Shown piece by piece: positions 1 through 9,355 of a stretch of 64,000 nt of DNA. The stretch's first letter is position 1. Every line of letters begins with the position of its first letter. A model generated the notes under the pieces. It was not told where the DNA came from and made no database searches. It saw nothing but the letters and a program-made list of their open reading frames with translations. Source of the DNA: Paenibacillus polymyxa (GTDB lineage: Bacteria; Bacillota; Bacilli; Paenibacillales; Paenibacillaceae); the NCBI RefSeq assembly GCF_015710975.1, contig NZ_CP049783.1:868001-932000 (forward strand), written 5' to 3'. The position numbers and the translations under genes were made by a program.

Positions 1-218
1 AAAATAGACCGAATCTCATGTAAGGCAGCCTTTACCTTCTCCAGCTCCTCCACATGCTCGAAAAAATCGACTCTCCACTCTACGATATCCAGGTCGAGTG
101 TACGTAAATGGGCAGCCTCTTCCTTCAACTCCTCCAACGTTTCTCCCACCATGGGGACACATATTTTAGGCGCTCCTTCACCGATCCGTACATCTTTTAC
201 CTTTACGATTTTTTCCAT
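1..218 (-). CDS. aroD: 3-dehydroquinate dehydratase, type I (N-terminal part)
   Basis: Only the first 72 codons lie in the window; the gene runs off the left edge. The translated start carries the type I AroD N-terminus, with IGEGAPKICVPMVGET followed by LDLDIVEWRVDFFE, the strand that holds the E-W-R substrate-binding residues. The family converts 3-dehydroquinate to 3-dehydroshikimate through a Schiff-base lysine, which lies outside the window. The ATG at 218 is preceded by GGGGAG about ten bases upstream. It follows the MFS gene at 322-1581 by 103 bp on the same strand and is probably co-transcribed. Together with aroE at 4060 and the LysR gene this suggests use of imported quinate or shikimate, not only aromatic synthesis (inference). 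Confidence 0.88.
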   Translation of the reverse strand, partial: MEKIVKVKDVRIGEGAPKICVPMVGETLEELKEEAAHLRTLDLDIVEWRVDFFEHVEELEKVKAALHEIRSI

Positions 219-321
219 ATCTATCTCACTCCCCAATTACAGTTTCAAGTCGAACATTCACAATAATTCATAGTATAACGCATTCTGAATAAGCATGCAG
301 ATGATTAGGTTCAGTCGCTAG

Positions 322-1581
322 TTATTTCGTATCCAGTACAATTTGAGGAGACAATTCTCGTTTTGCAGGAAAAACGGCACTGTAACGAAAGTTAACAAAC
401 ACCGCCAGTACGATCCCGAGCACATTCACGATAATAGCCAGCATAAACACACTGGAAATCTGAGAATGCTTCAAAAGAAAGCCTGTAAACACGGGAATAA
501 GCGTATAGGACAGCGAAGTTGCGGTATAAATAAACCCGGTAATCTGTCCTTTTCGTTGACTAAAAAATTCACTCATTACGGTTAACGTCAGCTGAAGTAC
601 ACCCGATATGGAAAACCCGATGACACTCGCACAGATAATGGCGGCAGCCCCTGATTTGAAAAGAAGAAGCGTACCAAAAGCCAACAAGGAAATACAGGGA
701 TAAATAAGGATGATATGAACAGGTTTAACCCATTTTCCCAACACAATGACCAATACAAACACGGAAACCAGCGAACCCATATTGTAATAAACTAATAGTC
801 TGAGAGACTCTGATTCCGTCATGCCGATAAACTGTTGTCCAAACGTAGGCAGCCATAACTGCACAATATACAGCAAAGTAGGTCCCGTAAATCCAAGCAG
901 AATAAGACATACACCTTCCTGCCAAAACCGCGGTTTACTCGCATCATTAGCCTTTAATTTTCCTGTCTGCTCGGCACTAGATACAGTAGTACCGCTCCTT
1001 TGCTCCTTGGCGGGCTGTACGCGCATGTCTGGAAACTTCATTCTGAACAAGTAGATCGCATTCAATGCAAATATCAATGCTGGTATAAAGAAAGAGAACC
1101 CGTAAAAAATATCGTGATTCATAAAAAAGATAATCATTAGCGGTAAAAATGCCGCCCCAATGGATATAAAACCTCTCACCAACACTGTAGCCGAACCAGA
1201 GGATTGGGGGAAAGCCTCGATCAGAGCCGGATAAGTACCTGAATCAAGAAAAGAATTCGCTACACCTGCCAGCACAGCCAGTACCATCGCCATCTCAAAG
1301 GTGGGACTCAGCGGTATACCGACCAAAAATACGGCCATCAGCAGCCCTGCGGCCACAATGAACGGTTTGCGACCATAGCGGTCGGAGAGCACGCCGGATA
1401 TGTACAGCGTAAATAGTCTGCCAAATCCCATCGCGGAAACCAAAAGGCTAATGCCCGCCTGATCTGTATGCAAATGCTCTGTTAAAAAGGACATGTGCGA
1501 CGCCAGCATAATATTAAACATGCCGAACAAAAGATAGTTCACATACAAACCTGTCGCCACTGGAATAGAAGAACGTTTCAT
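322..1581 (-). CDS. MFS transporter, probable quinate/shikimate-type substrate
   Basis: A 419-residue major facilitator superfamily permease with about 12 hydrophobic segments and the loop 2-3 signature SDRYGRKP. The start is set at the second of two adjacent ATGs (1581), because AGGTGA lies seven bases upstream. An in-frame upstream extension to 1689 has no ribosome site and is polar. It is clearly paralogous to the permease at 2842-4032; both begin with an R/K-x-x-x-ATGLY-NY segment and share FWQEG and IVQLWLPTFGQ. The substrate is inferred from the flanking aroD, aroE and LysR genes. The GTGAAT-NN-TTTCAC dyad at 1627-1640 lies 46-59 bp upstream of the start. Confidence 0.82.
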   Translation of the reverse strand: MKRSSIPVATGLYVNYLLFGMFNIMLASHMSFLTEHLHTDQAGISLLVSAMGFGRLFTLYISGVLSDRYGRKPFIVAAGLLMAVFLVGIPLSPTFEMAMVLAVLAGVANSFLDSGTYPALIEAFPQSSGSATVLVRGFISIGAAFLPLMIIFFMNHDIFYGFSFFIPALIFALNAIYLFRMKFPDMRVQPAKEQRSGTTVSSAEQTGKLKANDASKPRFWQEGVCLILLGFTGPTLLYIVQLWLPTFGQQFIGMTESESLRLLVYYNMGSLVSVFVLVIVLGKWVKPVHIILIYPCISLLAFGTLLLFKSGAAAIICASVIGFSISGVLQLTLTVMSEFFSQRKGQITGFIYTATSLSYTLIPVFTGFLLKHSQISSVFMLAIIVNVLGIVLAVFVNFRYSAVFPAKRELSPQIVLDTK

Positions 1582-1626
1582 CATGAAATCACCTGCTTTT
1601 GTAAGTAAGTCTTGTAGTATCAAAAC

Positions 1627-1640
1627 GTGAATCATTTCAC
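1627..1640. promoter_or_regulatory. Candidate LysR (QuiR-like) operator, copy 1
   Basis: The sequence GTGAATCATTTCAC is an inverted repeat with arms GTGAA/TTCAC. The same dyad occurs at 2747-2760 before the divergent paralogous transporter, differing only in the two central bases plus symmetry. It lies between the LysR gene and the MFS gene. The binding protein is inferred to be the neighbouring LysR regulator. Confidence 0.55.
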
Positions 1641-1713
1641 ATTGCTTGTGTCGATGATGAAGTATAGAACACAATTTAAAATTTATCAAGTTTAAATATT
1701 GCGAGACTCCAGC

Positions 1714-2625
1714 TTAGACACGCTGATGCGTTTTCAGATAAAACTCCTTGCCATAACTTAGGGCAAAGTTCCGAAACTCCACAACTGCCGGGGATAAATA
1801 TCTATTTTTAATGCTGGCTAGGTAGATAAAACGCTCGTATGCTGGATTTATAATAGGCAATGTTTTGACGTTAAAATAATCTAACGATGAAATGCGGGGC
1901 ATAACTCCGATCCCGTAATTAATAGACACCAGCCCAGCCATTGCCGTATCTTCTTCAATCTCGCAAATAATCTGTGGCGTAACGCCTGCCTTGGCGAACA
2001 AATTTTCAATAATGGGCCGAACCCCACTCTTTTTGTTGAAGAAGATCACCGGGTAATCCGCTGTATCTTTGAGGTCAATTTGGCCCAGAGAAGCCAGCGG
2101 ATGATCAGGAGAAACAATGACCACCAATTCCTGCTGAGCCAGCGGAATAAACTCTACATCTGGTTCATTTTCCACGTGAGAGCAGAACGCCACGTCATAG
2201 TGTTCCTGCTTCAGGCCTTGAATAATATCGTTCGTATTCCCTTGGTGAAACGAAAAGGAAATGTCTTTACGGGCATCCAGAGCTGAAAAGGCTTGGATTA
2301 TCGCTGGAATGAAGTGTGAACCTAACGTGTAAATGAACGCCAAATCTATATTCCCATGGCTTGGACTCACTAATTCCCGTAAGTTATACTCCCCCTTTTC
2401 CAATTCATCCATCGCGTGCTCCACATACTTCAGAAAAAATAGCCCGTATTTGTTTAGCCGAATATTCCTCCCCTGCTTTTCAAACAGATGAACGCCCAAA
2501 TCCTTTTCTAATTCTGAAATCGCATGACTTAAACTGGGTTGAGTGATACATAGCCGCGCAGCTGCCTGGGTAAAATGCTCCATCTCTGCAAGTACACGAA
2601 AATATTGTAAGTGCTTCAGATTCAT
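1714..2625 (-). CDS. LysR-family regulator, QuiR-like by context
   Basis: 303 residues. The N-terminus is a canonical LysR winged helix-turn-helix (MNLKHLQYFRVLAEMEHFTQAA through TQPSLSHAISELEKDLG, residues 1-45). A periplasmic-binding-protein-like effector domain follows from about residue 90. It is transcribed divergently from the MFS-aroE unit and lies upstream of the MFS-aroD unit. In Listeria the LysR protein QuiR activates quinate/shikimate genes in response to shikimate; the gene neighbourhood here is similar, so an analogous role is inferred. Two matching dyads in the two transporter promoters (1627 and 2747) are the likely binding sites. Start ATG 2625 has GGGAG about 11 bases upstream, a little far. 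Confidence 0.82.
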   Translation of the reverse strand: MNLKHLQYFRVLAEMEHFTQAAARLCITQPSLSHAISELEKDLGVHLFEKQGRNIRLNKYGLFFLKYVEHAMDELEKGEYNLRELVSPSHGNIDLAFIYTLGSHFIPAIIQAFSALDARKDISFSFHQGNTNDIIQGLKQEHYDVAFCSHVENEPDVEFIPLAQQELVVIVSPDHPLASLGQIDLKDTADYPVIFFNKKSGVRPIIENLFAKAGVTPQIICEIEEDTAMAGLVSINYGIGVMPRISSLDYFNVKTLPIINPAYERFIYLASIKNRYLSPAVVEFRNFALSYGKEFYLKTHQRV

Positions 2626-2746
2626 AAGGATGTACGCTCCCTCTTTAATTCATATTTTAAATTATAGATTCAAACTATGAAAAACGATAAAAATATGCAT
2701 TGGATTTATAATAACACCCCTTATATAATTAAGACATAGACATTAT

Positions 2747-2760
2747 GTGAATATTTTCAC
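2747..2760. promoter_or_regulatory. Candidate LysR (QuiR-like) operator, copy 2
   Basis: GTGAATATTTTCAC, an inverted repeat matching the copy at 1627-1640, located 82-95 bp upstream of the transporter start at 2842 and 122 bp from the LysR start. This position suits activation of the MFS-aroE unit and autoregulation of the LysR gene. Confidence 0.55.
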
Positions 2761-2841
2761 TTGTTTGTGGGAGCACTTTAATAGACCTGGACGATGCCTA
2801 TCTAGGCCATTGATCTAAAATTTAAGTTGGGAGTTACACTT

Positions 2842-4032
2842 ATGAAAAATCCTTATATCAGAATGGCAACAGGGCTTTATATCAACTATTTTCTTCTGGG
2901 TATGATTAATGTTATTCTCTCGTCGAATATGAGCTTTCTGACCGTGCAATTGAACACGGATAAAGCAGCCATCGGCTATCTGGTGTCAGCGATTGGAATC
3001 GGTAAACTGCTTGCTCTCGGAGTAGCCGGAAAAATGTCAGATAAATACGGAAGGAAACCACTCATTGTTATTGCATCATTTGCTTATTTAATCTTCCTGA
3101 TCGGCATTCCGCTTGCACCTAACTACACGTTGGCATTCGTGTTTGCCATTATCGCAGGGCTCTGCAACTCTATGATGGATGCGGGGACTTATCCAGCACT
3201 CATTGAAGGGTTCGGAAAAAAAGCCGGGTCTGCAACCGTCCTGGTCAAAGCATCCATCTCGATCGGTGCCATTGTTATTCCGTTCATGATTGCATTTTTT
3301 ATTAACCACGATATGTTCTATGGATATTCCTTCTTTATTCCTGCAGGAATTTATCTGCTGAACGGGATCTTCTTGTCGATGACCGGTTTCCCCAACCACA
3401 AAGCAGAGGAACAAAAGGCTCCAACCGAGACTGGTCAATCAACGGATTCGTTCCACAGCGAGCCCAAGTTTTGGCAAGAAGGTTTGTCTCTGATTATTAT
3501 CGGTTTTACTTCCACTGTATTGTTCATGATCGTGCAGCTATGGCTTCCTACCTTTGGACAAGAGGCTCTGGGCATGGACAAAGCCAGCGCCATTAAGCTG
3601 CTTAGCTACTACAGTATAGGTTCACTAGTTTCCGTTATTTTGTTGGCTGTGGTACTTGGTAGATTCATTAAGCCCATTACCGTCATGATTGTGTACCCGC
3701 TTATTGCCCTGCTTTCTTTGCTGGCTTTAATTGTATGGCACAATCCTGTCGCTACTTTGATCAGTTCATTCTTAATCGGCTTGTCCACCGCAGGCATATT
3801 CCAAATTGCCCTCACGGTTATGACGGAATTTTTCCGCAAGAACAAAGGAACTACGACTTCTCTCGTGAACATAGCAGCCAGCCTATCGTTCATCCTGATG
3901 CCTTTGGCTACCGGGAGCATGTCCAAAAGTCTGGGAATTACCTCGGTATTCATTCTGGATATCGCAATTGCTGTAGTCAGTATTTTGCTGGCCGTGTTTG
4001 TTGCTTATCGATATAAAAAAGTGTTTCATTAA
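2842..4032 (+). CDS. MFS transporter, probable quinate/shikimate-type substrate
   Basis: A 396-residue, 12-segment MFS permease with the SDKYGRKP loop motif. The longest frame opens with a TTG at 2827, but the ATG at 2842 has GGGAG eight bases upstream and gives an N-terminus (MKNPYIRMATGLYINYF) aligned with the paralogue at 322-1581. It is followed after 27 bp by aroE on the same strand, so the two are almost certainly an operon. Having two paralogous importers in one cluster suggests two related substrates, such as quinate and shikimate, or different affinities (inference). Confidence 0.82.
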   Translation: MKNPYIRMATGLYINYFLLGMINVILSSNMSFLTVQLNTDKAAIGYLVSAIGIGKLLALGVAGKMSDKYGRKPLIVIASFAYLIFLIGIPLAPNYTLAFVFAIIAGLCNSMMDAGTYPALIEGFGKKAGSATVLVKASISIGAIVIPFMIAFFINHDMFYGYSFFIPAGIYLLNGIFLSMTGFPNHKAEEQKAPTETGQSTDSFHSEPKFWQEGLSLIIIGFTSTVLFMIVQLWLPTFGQEALGMDKASAIKLLSYYSIGSLVSVILLAVVLGRFIKPITVMIVYPLIALLSLLALIVWHNPVATLISSFLIGLSTAGIFQIALTVMTEFFRKNKGTTTSLVNIAASLSFILMPLATGSMSKSLGITSVFILDIAIAVVSILLAVFVAYRYKKVFH

Positions 4033-4059
4033 ACTACACAGATCACTTGGAGGCTTATT

Positions 4060-4950
4060 ATGAAAAATGCTGGACGTATTGACGGAAGAACACAATTAAT
4101 CGGACTGCTTGCTACACCGATCGGACATTCTTTGTCCCCGGCTATGCATAATCTTGCGTTTGAAAAACTGGGGCTGAACAACGCATATATGGCCTTTGAA
4201 GTAGGCAATGAACAACTCGAAGAAGTAGTACGGGGAATGCGCGCTCTAAACATACGCGGCTACAACGTGTCCATGCCTAACAAAACAGCGATCTTACAGT
4301 ACCTTGACGAGCTGGACGACAGCGCTAAATTTACAGGTGCTGTCAATACCGTCGTGAATACGGATGGTAAGCTGAAAGGCTACAGTACAGATGGATCTGG
4401 TTATGTTCGTAACTTGCAGGAGCACGGCATTGATCTGAAAGGTAAGAAAATGACACTCGTCGGCTCAGGCGGTGCTGCAACGCCGATTGCTATTGAAGCC
4501 GCTCGGGCTGGTCTCGCTGAAATTTCAATTTTCGCTCGTAATGACCAGTTCTTTGCCCGGGCGGAAGAGAATGTTCGTATTATTAATGAAGAGATGAAAC
4601 ATGCCCAAGTCAAGGCGAATATCTATGCATTAGAGAATCAAGAGAAGCTGCGTGAAGAGATTCTTACAAGTCATATTTTCGCTAACGGTACAGGTGTCGG
4701 TATGAAACCGCTGGAAGGTAAAAGTGTCATTGAAGATGTGTCCATGCTTCGTTCCGATCTGATCGTGACCGATGTTGTATACAGCCCAGCCAAATCCAAG
4801 CTGATTGAACAAGCTGAGTCTGTAGGTGCAACCGCCATTAACGGTCTGGGCATGATGCTGTGGCAGGGCGCACTTGCCTTCGAATTATGGACAGGACAAG
4901 AAATGCCTGTCGCTTATATTAAAGAACAGCTTTTTGCTGATCAACTGTAA
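4060..4950 (+). CDS. aroE: Shikimate (quinate/shikimate) dehydrogenase
   Basis: 296 residues, full length for the family. The substrate domain has IGHSLSPAMHN (residues 21-31, the S-x-S pair at 24/26), the catalytic lysine in NVSMPNK (K75) and the paired aspartate in GYSTDG (D111). The NADP-domain glycine loop is GSGGAATP. The enzyme interconverts 3-dehydroshikimate and shikimate with NADP, or quinate with NAD in the YdiB-like branch. Its position behind a transporter and next to aroD favours a catabolic or dual-specificity isoenzyme over the housekeeping aroE (inference). ATG 4060 has GGAGG eight to nine bases upstream. A strong terminator follows. Confidence 0.92.
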   Translation: MKNAGRIDGRTQLIGLLATPIGHSLSPAMHNLAFEKLGLNNAYMAFEVGNEQLEEVVRGMRALNIRGYNVSMPNKTAILQYLDELDDSAKFTGAVNTVVNTDGKLKGYSTDGSGYVRNLQEHGIDLKGKKMTLVGSGGAATPIAIEAARAGLAEISIFARNDQFFARAEENVRIINEEMKHAQVKANIYALENQEKLREEILTSHIFANGTGVGMKPLEGKSVIEDVSMLRSDLIVTDVVYSPAKSKLIEQAESVGATAINGLGMMLWQGALAFELWTGQEMPVAYIKEQLFADQL

Positions 4951-4977
4951 GATTGAGAGGCACTACATAACTCAGAA

Positions 4978-5028
4978 GGACTATGCCCGACGAATGATCA
5001 TTCCTGTCGGGTATAGTCCCTTTTTATT
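4978..5028 (+). terminator. Terminator after aroE
   Basis: A 14-bp stem with one wobble pair (4978-4991 with 5006-5019) and 14-nt loop is followed by CTTTTTATT. It separates aroE from the converging rtcB. Confidence 0.85.
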
Positions 5029-5042
5029 GTTAAATCATTTCA

Positions 5043-6269
5043 TTAATCCTTATAAGGGTCAAACTCATTGGCCCCAGCCATGCATACCCCGATCGGCTTC
5101 AGCACATGCATAACTTCCACGGTCTCGGAATGAGCGTCCAGCACCTCACGCAGTTTGCGGTAGACGAACGGACTCTCATCAGTACCTGCTCCGCGCAGCT
5201 CGACACCGTAGTTTCGAACGGCCTCCTTCATCTGTAGGTCCGTAATCTGCCCACCGCTACGCGTACGGGTTTTCCAATTCATTTTACCAGCTGCCTGGGT
5301 ACGACTCATAATACGCCCTGCACCATGAACTGTACTATAGTAGGAATCCCGATTTTCTACCGAATCTTTTCCACGTACAATCACCGAGATATCGCCCATG
5401 CTTCCTCCAATAAAGCCCATTTGACCAGGGGCCGAGGGGGTTGCACCTTTGCGGACCACAATGGTGTCGCGTCCATCATGCTGTTCTTTCCACGCGTAAT
5501 TATGGTGGTTATGCACCGTAAAGTCCGCTTCAGTCCCCATAATACCAAGCACTTGTTCTATCACATAGTCACGTCCGGCATAAGCATAACGTCCGGCAAG
5601 GCGCATCGCACGGTAGTACATGTCCCCCAGCTCACTGTTCATATCCAGCAGCACAGGCGGCTGATCCATATGTTCTCCTGGCGCCTTACCGAGGAACTCC
5701 CGTCCTGCGGCCAAATTTAGAAACCCGCTTGCTGTTTTGTGTCCAAAGCCCCGGCTACCGAAATGATTGGCAATCCAGACCTGTCCTGTCACTTCCTCCA
5801 CAAATACATCAACAAAATGATTACCACTTCCTACTGTACCCAGTTGTTCTCTCGCCAAGGACTTCAGTTTGTCATGCTCTTGCTTCCCAATCGCTCTATA
5901 TACCGCCCAATCCGGGTCATCGAACAGCTCATGGTCTACCTGAACCTCATTCACACGACCTACGCCAAACGAAATCTGACGTGCAATCTCATTCATCACG
6001 GTTGAAATACGCGGCATAATATCTGCTGCAGACAGCTTGGTTCTTACCGCCTTATTTCCACAGCCGATATCATACCCCACACCTGAAGGTGAAATTTGTC
6101 CGTCATATACCACCACACCACCAATCGGCTGACTGTAGCCTTTATGATGATCTGCCATCAGCAGCGCCTGAATCACATTGCCATTTTCGGCACATGTGCG
6201 GGCTTGAGATAGTGCCCCCGGATCAGGTGCTCCCCATACGCGTACTCCATTCATTTCTTGATAAGCCAT
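5043..6269 (-). CDS. rtcB: RtcB-family RNA ligase
   Basis: 408 residues. RtcB ligates RNA 2',3'-cyclic-phosphate or 3'-phosphate ends to 5'-OH ends with GTP and Mn2+. Metal-site segments are visible: GYDIGCG (D67, C70), GTVGSGNHF (144-152) and NHF-GSRG (168-174). The guanylylated histidine is in STVHGAGR (H315). The NHHNYAW segment at 254-260 is also typical. The size fits the short bacterial RtcB branch. The start has AGGGAGGA upstream. It stands alone between two terminators; no release-factor homologue or archease partner is adjacent, so its RNA substrate cannot be told from context. Confidence 0.9.
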   Translation of the reverse strand: MAYQEMNGVRVWGAPDPGALSQARTCAENGNVIQALLMADHHKGYSQPIGGVVVYDGQISPSGVGYDIGCGNKAVRTKLSAADIMPRISTVMNEIARQISFGVGRVNEVQVDHELFDDPDWAVYRAIGKQEHDKLKSLAREQLGTVGSGNHFVDVFVEEVTGQVWIANHFGSRGFGHKTASGFLNLAAGREFLGKAPGEHMDQPPVLLDMNSELGDMYYRAMRLAGRYAYAGRDYVIEQVLGIMGTEADFTVHNHHNYAWKEQHDGRDTIVVRKGATPSAPGQMGFIGGSMGDISVIVRGKDSVENRDSYYSTVHGAGRIMSRTQAAGKMNWKTRTRSGGQITDLQMKEAVRNYGVELRGAGTDESPFVYRKLREVLDAHSETVEVMHVLKPIGVCMAGANEFDPYKD

Positions 6270-6448
6270 CGTTGTATCCTCCCTTATTTTGCAAAAAAAT
6301 TATCTATGTAAAATTGAATACTCTACTTTTAAACTTTGGACTGTTAATAGCATTATGTACGATGTACCCGCTTCCGAACAGGGCGTAAGTATTACAAGCA
6401 CCACTTCAGACGTCTCTCTATAAGAAAGTCCCGGCCCTATAAGGAAAT

Positions 6449-6492
6449 GAAAAAGGATATCCTTGCAGCCAAACAGACTGTAGGATATCCTT
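6449..6492 (-). terminator. Terminator after the phosphatase gene
   Basis: On the minus strand, an AAGGATATCC-based stem (6478-6492 with 6453-6468) is followed by TTTTTC. Its GGATATC core recurs in the hairpins at 8064-8106 and 63346-63385. Confidence 0.75.
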
Positions 6493-6527
6493 GTATGATC
6501 ATTTAGAGACCATTAAATCAATATATA

Positions 6528-7961
6528 CTAATATTTTTTGATGATTCCGAACTGATCCACAATAAAAGGTTTGGCATCATTTTTGTTTTGATCAATTTCA
6601 TACGTTACGGCTGTAAGTTTATTTTCGTCTACGGTGATGCCCACAAAATTTTGTACCTGTCCTCGTACAGGTCTACGATTGTCACTCGGATCTGGGCCAT
6701 AGACTGCCGCATGATTCTCTTCAGCTAGTTCAAAGAGATTATAGTACTTATCTCCAAGTTTTTCACTTGGGTTTTTGTAGTAGACCTTGGGGCCAGCGGT
6801 TGCCGGGATGACATAGATACTTCCATCCGGATTCACACTATATTCAATCGTCTTTTCATTTAATCTATCTTTTAATTTGGTTGGCGTTGTTGCTTTACCC
6901 TCTTGGTCGATTGGTTTCGTCCGAGCATAAATATGATCGTGCCCCTGCACGACAAAGTCGATATCAAGTTTGTCCATGAGTGGAGCGATTTGGTTACGAA
7001 CTCCATTGTTATCCATGATGTCAGCATCTGTTGCATGGTTAGAGGTAGTGTAAGGACCTTTATGAATATTCACAATGATCCACTTTGCACCTGCCTTTTT
7101 GGCTGCCGCAGCATCTTTCTTTAACCATTCAACTTGATCTTCAGAAAAATTGGCATATTTCTCTGAGTCCTCATTGGAGTTCAGTACGATAAAGTGAGCA
7201 TTGCTGTAATCAAAGGAGTAGTACGCTCCTGGTTTAGTAGCTGAACCAGCTGGTTGGTTAATATTAAAGTGATCATAAAAAGCGTAGTTCTCATCCTCAT
7301 GATTACCTGCTGAAGGAACAATGGTTGTATTCAAAAGGCTTTTTTGTGAATGCCCCAACAACCAGTTCCACTGTTCTTCTTTGGTACCGGTATCTACGAT
7401 ATCCCCGTTGTGGACTACAAACTGAGCATTATTTACGGTTTGAAGTGCTTTTTCGAGCGTCTGTGAAGACAATATGGCTTCATCTTCGCTTTTTGCTTGT
7501 GTATCAGCTAGATCAATGAAGGTAAATTCACCACTCTTAGGAGCTGTTTGGAACGTACCTGTTTCGCTCCATATCCCCCGCGCTGCATCACCCACACGAT
7601 AATAATAAGCTGTGTCCGCTTGAAGACCTGTTGCTACGGCTTTATGGACAAGCTCTTCTGGAGAATTGGTTGATGGAGAGGAAGTGCCTTCAAATGTAAG
7701 AGCACTCGTAAAATCAGCTTCAGAAGCGGTTTTCTTGGTTACTTGAACCGTGCTCTTCGTGAAAAGTTTTGAGGTATACCAGGTAAATCCTTTGGAGGCT
7801 TTGGTGTCTCCATAAAATGTAGCGGTAACTTTACTAATACCTTGATCTGTGTTCCCTGGTGACTCAGCATGAACAGGCAAAGCTGACATGCCAGTAATCA
7901 AACCTAGTGCAAGAGCAACAGACATAGATGTTGCTGACCATTTTTGAAACTTCTTAAACAT
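6528..7961 (-). CDS. Secreted purple-acid-phosphatase-like metallophosphoesterase
   Basis: 477 residues starting at ATG 7961, chosen because GAGGAG precedes it and a signal peptide follows directly (MFKKFQKW, a hydrophobic core, then cleavage near VHAES). A fibronectin-III-like N-terminal domain precedes the calcineurin-type core. The metal motifs are VHNGDIVDTG, SAGNHED and VQGHDHIY, the arrangement of purple acid phosphatases. It should hydrolyse phosphomonoesters or diesters outside the cell. Upstream bases 7985-8030 hold TTAACA-like elements that might be Pho boxes, but the match is weak. The gene is monocistronic with its own terminator. Confidence 0.88.
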   Translation of the reverse strand: MFKKFQKWSATSMSVALALGLITGMSALPVHAESPGNTDQGISKVTATFYGDTKASKGFTWYTSKLFTKSTVQVTKKTASEADFTSALTFEGTSSPSTNSPEELVHKAVATGLQADTAYYYRVGDAARGIWSETGTFQTAPKSGEFTFIDLADTQAKSEDEAILSSQTLEKALQTVNNAQFVVHNGDIVDTGTKEEQWNWLLGHSQKSLLNTTIVPSAGNHEDENYAFYDHFNINQPAGSATKPGAYYSFDYSNAHFIVLNSNEDSEKYANFSEDQVEWLKKDAAAAKKAGAKWIIVNIHKGPYTTSNHATDADIMDNNGVRNQIAPLMDKLDIDFVVQGHDHIYARTKPIDQEGKATTPTKLKDRLNEKTIEYSVNPDGSIYVIPATAGPKVYYKNPSEKLGDKYYNLFELAEENHAAVYGPDPSDNRRPVRGQVQNFVGITVDENKLTAVTYEIDQNKNDAKPFIVDQFGIIKKY

Positions 7962-8063
7962 GTGTACACTCCTCTGTGCAGTTAATATGTAAAAGTTATA
8001 AACATGATCATAACAATCAATTGTTAATACGTTATTTGCTGAGATGCAGTGCTTTGTAAAAAT

Positions 8064-8106
8064 AAAAAAGGATATCTTTACAGTCAACAAGACAGTAAGA
8101 TATCCT
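8064..8106 (-). terminator. Terminator after the M20 amidohydrolase
   Basis: Minus-strand stem AGGATATCTTAC / GTAAAGATATCCT followed by a T-rich tract. It belongs to the same GGATATC hairpin type as 6449-6492. Confidence 0.75.
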
Positions 8107-8146
8107 CTTTATGCTATTAGTATAGAAGCTATTAAAGCGCTGATGC

Positions 8147-9355
8147 TTACTGCGCCGCTGGATGCGTACGCTTAAAATCCTCCTTCACCGCAACCAGCAG
8201 GATTTCATTCACCAGTAGCTCCAAGCCTGACAAGGCTAACGCTTTGGCTCCAGTCACCAAGGCTTCCTCTCCCTTGACAGAACCCGCTGCTTCCCGGAAC
8301 TCTACCGTATGAGCGATGAGATCATCCGGGCCGATTTTAATGTAAGCATGTGCAGTTGGGACAACATGACTCACATTTCCCGCATCTGTCGAACCCAGCC
8401 CGGCACGAGGGCCACGATCCACCTGTTCTCCCAGCGCTTCCAGTTCACGACCGACGACCTCGTCCAGCGTATCGTTCAGTATGAAGTCGCGCACTTCATT
8501 TTGAAAACGTTCGATTTTCACAGTGGCTCCCGTTGCCAAAGCAGCAGCGTCAGCTATGTGGCGAACTTTCGTGGAAACCTCCTCTGTGCGCTGCCAAGTG
8601 CTTGCCCGAATGAAAAAGCGCGCCGACGCATAATCCGGAATGATATTGGGTGCGTCACCTCCATGCGTAATGATGCCATGAATACGCACATCGGTCGGCA
8701 GTTGCTGGCGCAAAGCATTGATCCCGCTGAACAATTGCAGCACCGCATCGAGCGCATTGATTCCCTGCTCTGGTGATCCTGCGGCATGAGCCGCTTTGCC
8801 GTAAAAATGAAAGTCTAGCGGGTCAACTGCCAGGCTCGGTGAGGTCAGCCGGGTCACACCTGATGGATGAACCATCAGTGCAGCATCAATTCCTTCGAAC
8901 AGCCCGTGCTTCACGAAGCTGCCTTTTGCACTTCCATTAGGACCGCCTTCTTCCGCAGGAGTACCGAACACATACACCTCGCCCCCCGTCTCATCAATCA
9001 CCTGTGCCAAAGCGATAGCTGCTGCCGTACTTGCGGTCCCGATAATATTGTGGCCGCAAGCATGGCCCAGACCGGGCAGTGCATCATATTCAGCCAGATA
9101 TCCAATTTTCGGACCTGGTCTAGCCGAAGTCTTGCGAGCAACAAATCCGGTTTCGTGTCCTGCTACATTACGGGTTACCTCAAATCCCGCTTGCTCCAAA
9201 ATACCCGTCAGTGCCTTGGAAGCTTGAAATTCCTGATTGCCGATTTCGGGATTAGCGTGAATAAACCGGCTCGTCTCCGTGTAGAGCTGACGAGACTCCT
9301 CAATTTTCTCAATAATCCGCTGTCTTTGGGTATCCACCGTATTCGCTGTACTCAT
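8147..9355 (-). CDS. M20-family amidohydrolase (aminoacylase/AbgB-like)
   Basis: 402 residues. Metal-binding segments typical of M20D peptidases are GHACGHN and the EEGGPNGSAKG loop, and a dimerisation/lid domain is inserted around residues 180-290 (FHFYGKAAHAAG). Such enzymes remove acyl or aryl groups from amino acids. It lies 68 bp downstream of metQ on the same strand with no terminator between, so it probably belongs to the metNPQ unit. Release of methionine or another amino acid from an imported N-acyl conjugate is a reasonable inference. Start ATG 9355 has GAGGAGA upstream. Confidence 0.85.
   Translation of the reverse strand: MSTANTVDTQRQRIIEKIEESRQLYTETSRFIHANPEIGNQEFQASKALTGILEQAGFEVTRNVAGHETGFVARKTSARPGPKIGYLAEYDALPGLGHACGHNIIGTASTAAAIALAQVIDETGGEVYVFGTPAEEGGPNGSAKGSFVKHGLFEGIDAALMVHPSGVTRLTSPSLAVDPLDFHFYGKAAHAAGSPEQGINALDAVLQLFSGINALRQQLPTDVRIHGIITHGGDAPNIIPDYASARFFIRASTWQRTEEVSTKVRHIADAAALATGATVKIERFQNEVRDFILNDTLDEVVGRELEALGEQVDRGPRAGLGSTDAGNVSHVVPTAHAYIKIGPDDLIAHTVEFREAAGSVKGEEALVTGAKALALSGLELLVNEILLVAVKEDFKRTHPAAQ

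Noticed and set aside
7985..8030. Pho box before the phosphatase gene
   Set aside because: TTAACA-like elements are present but do not form the full set of regularly spaced direct repeats.
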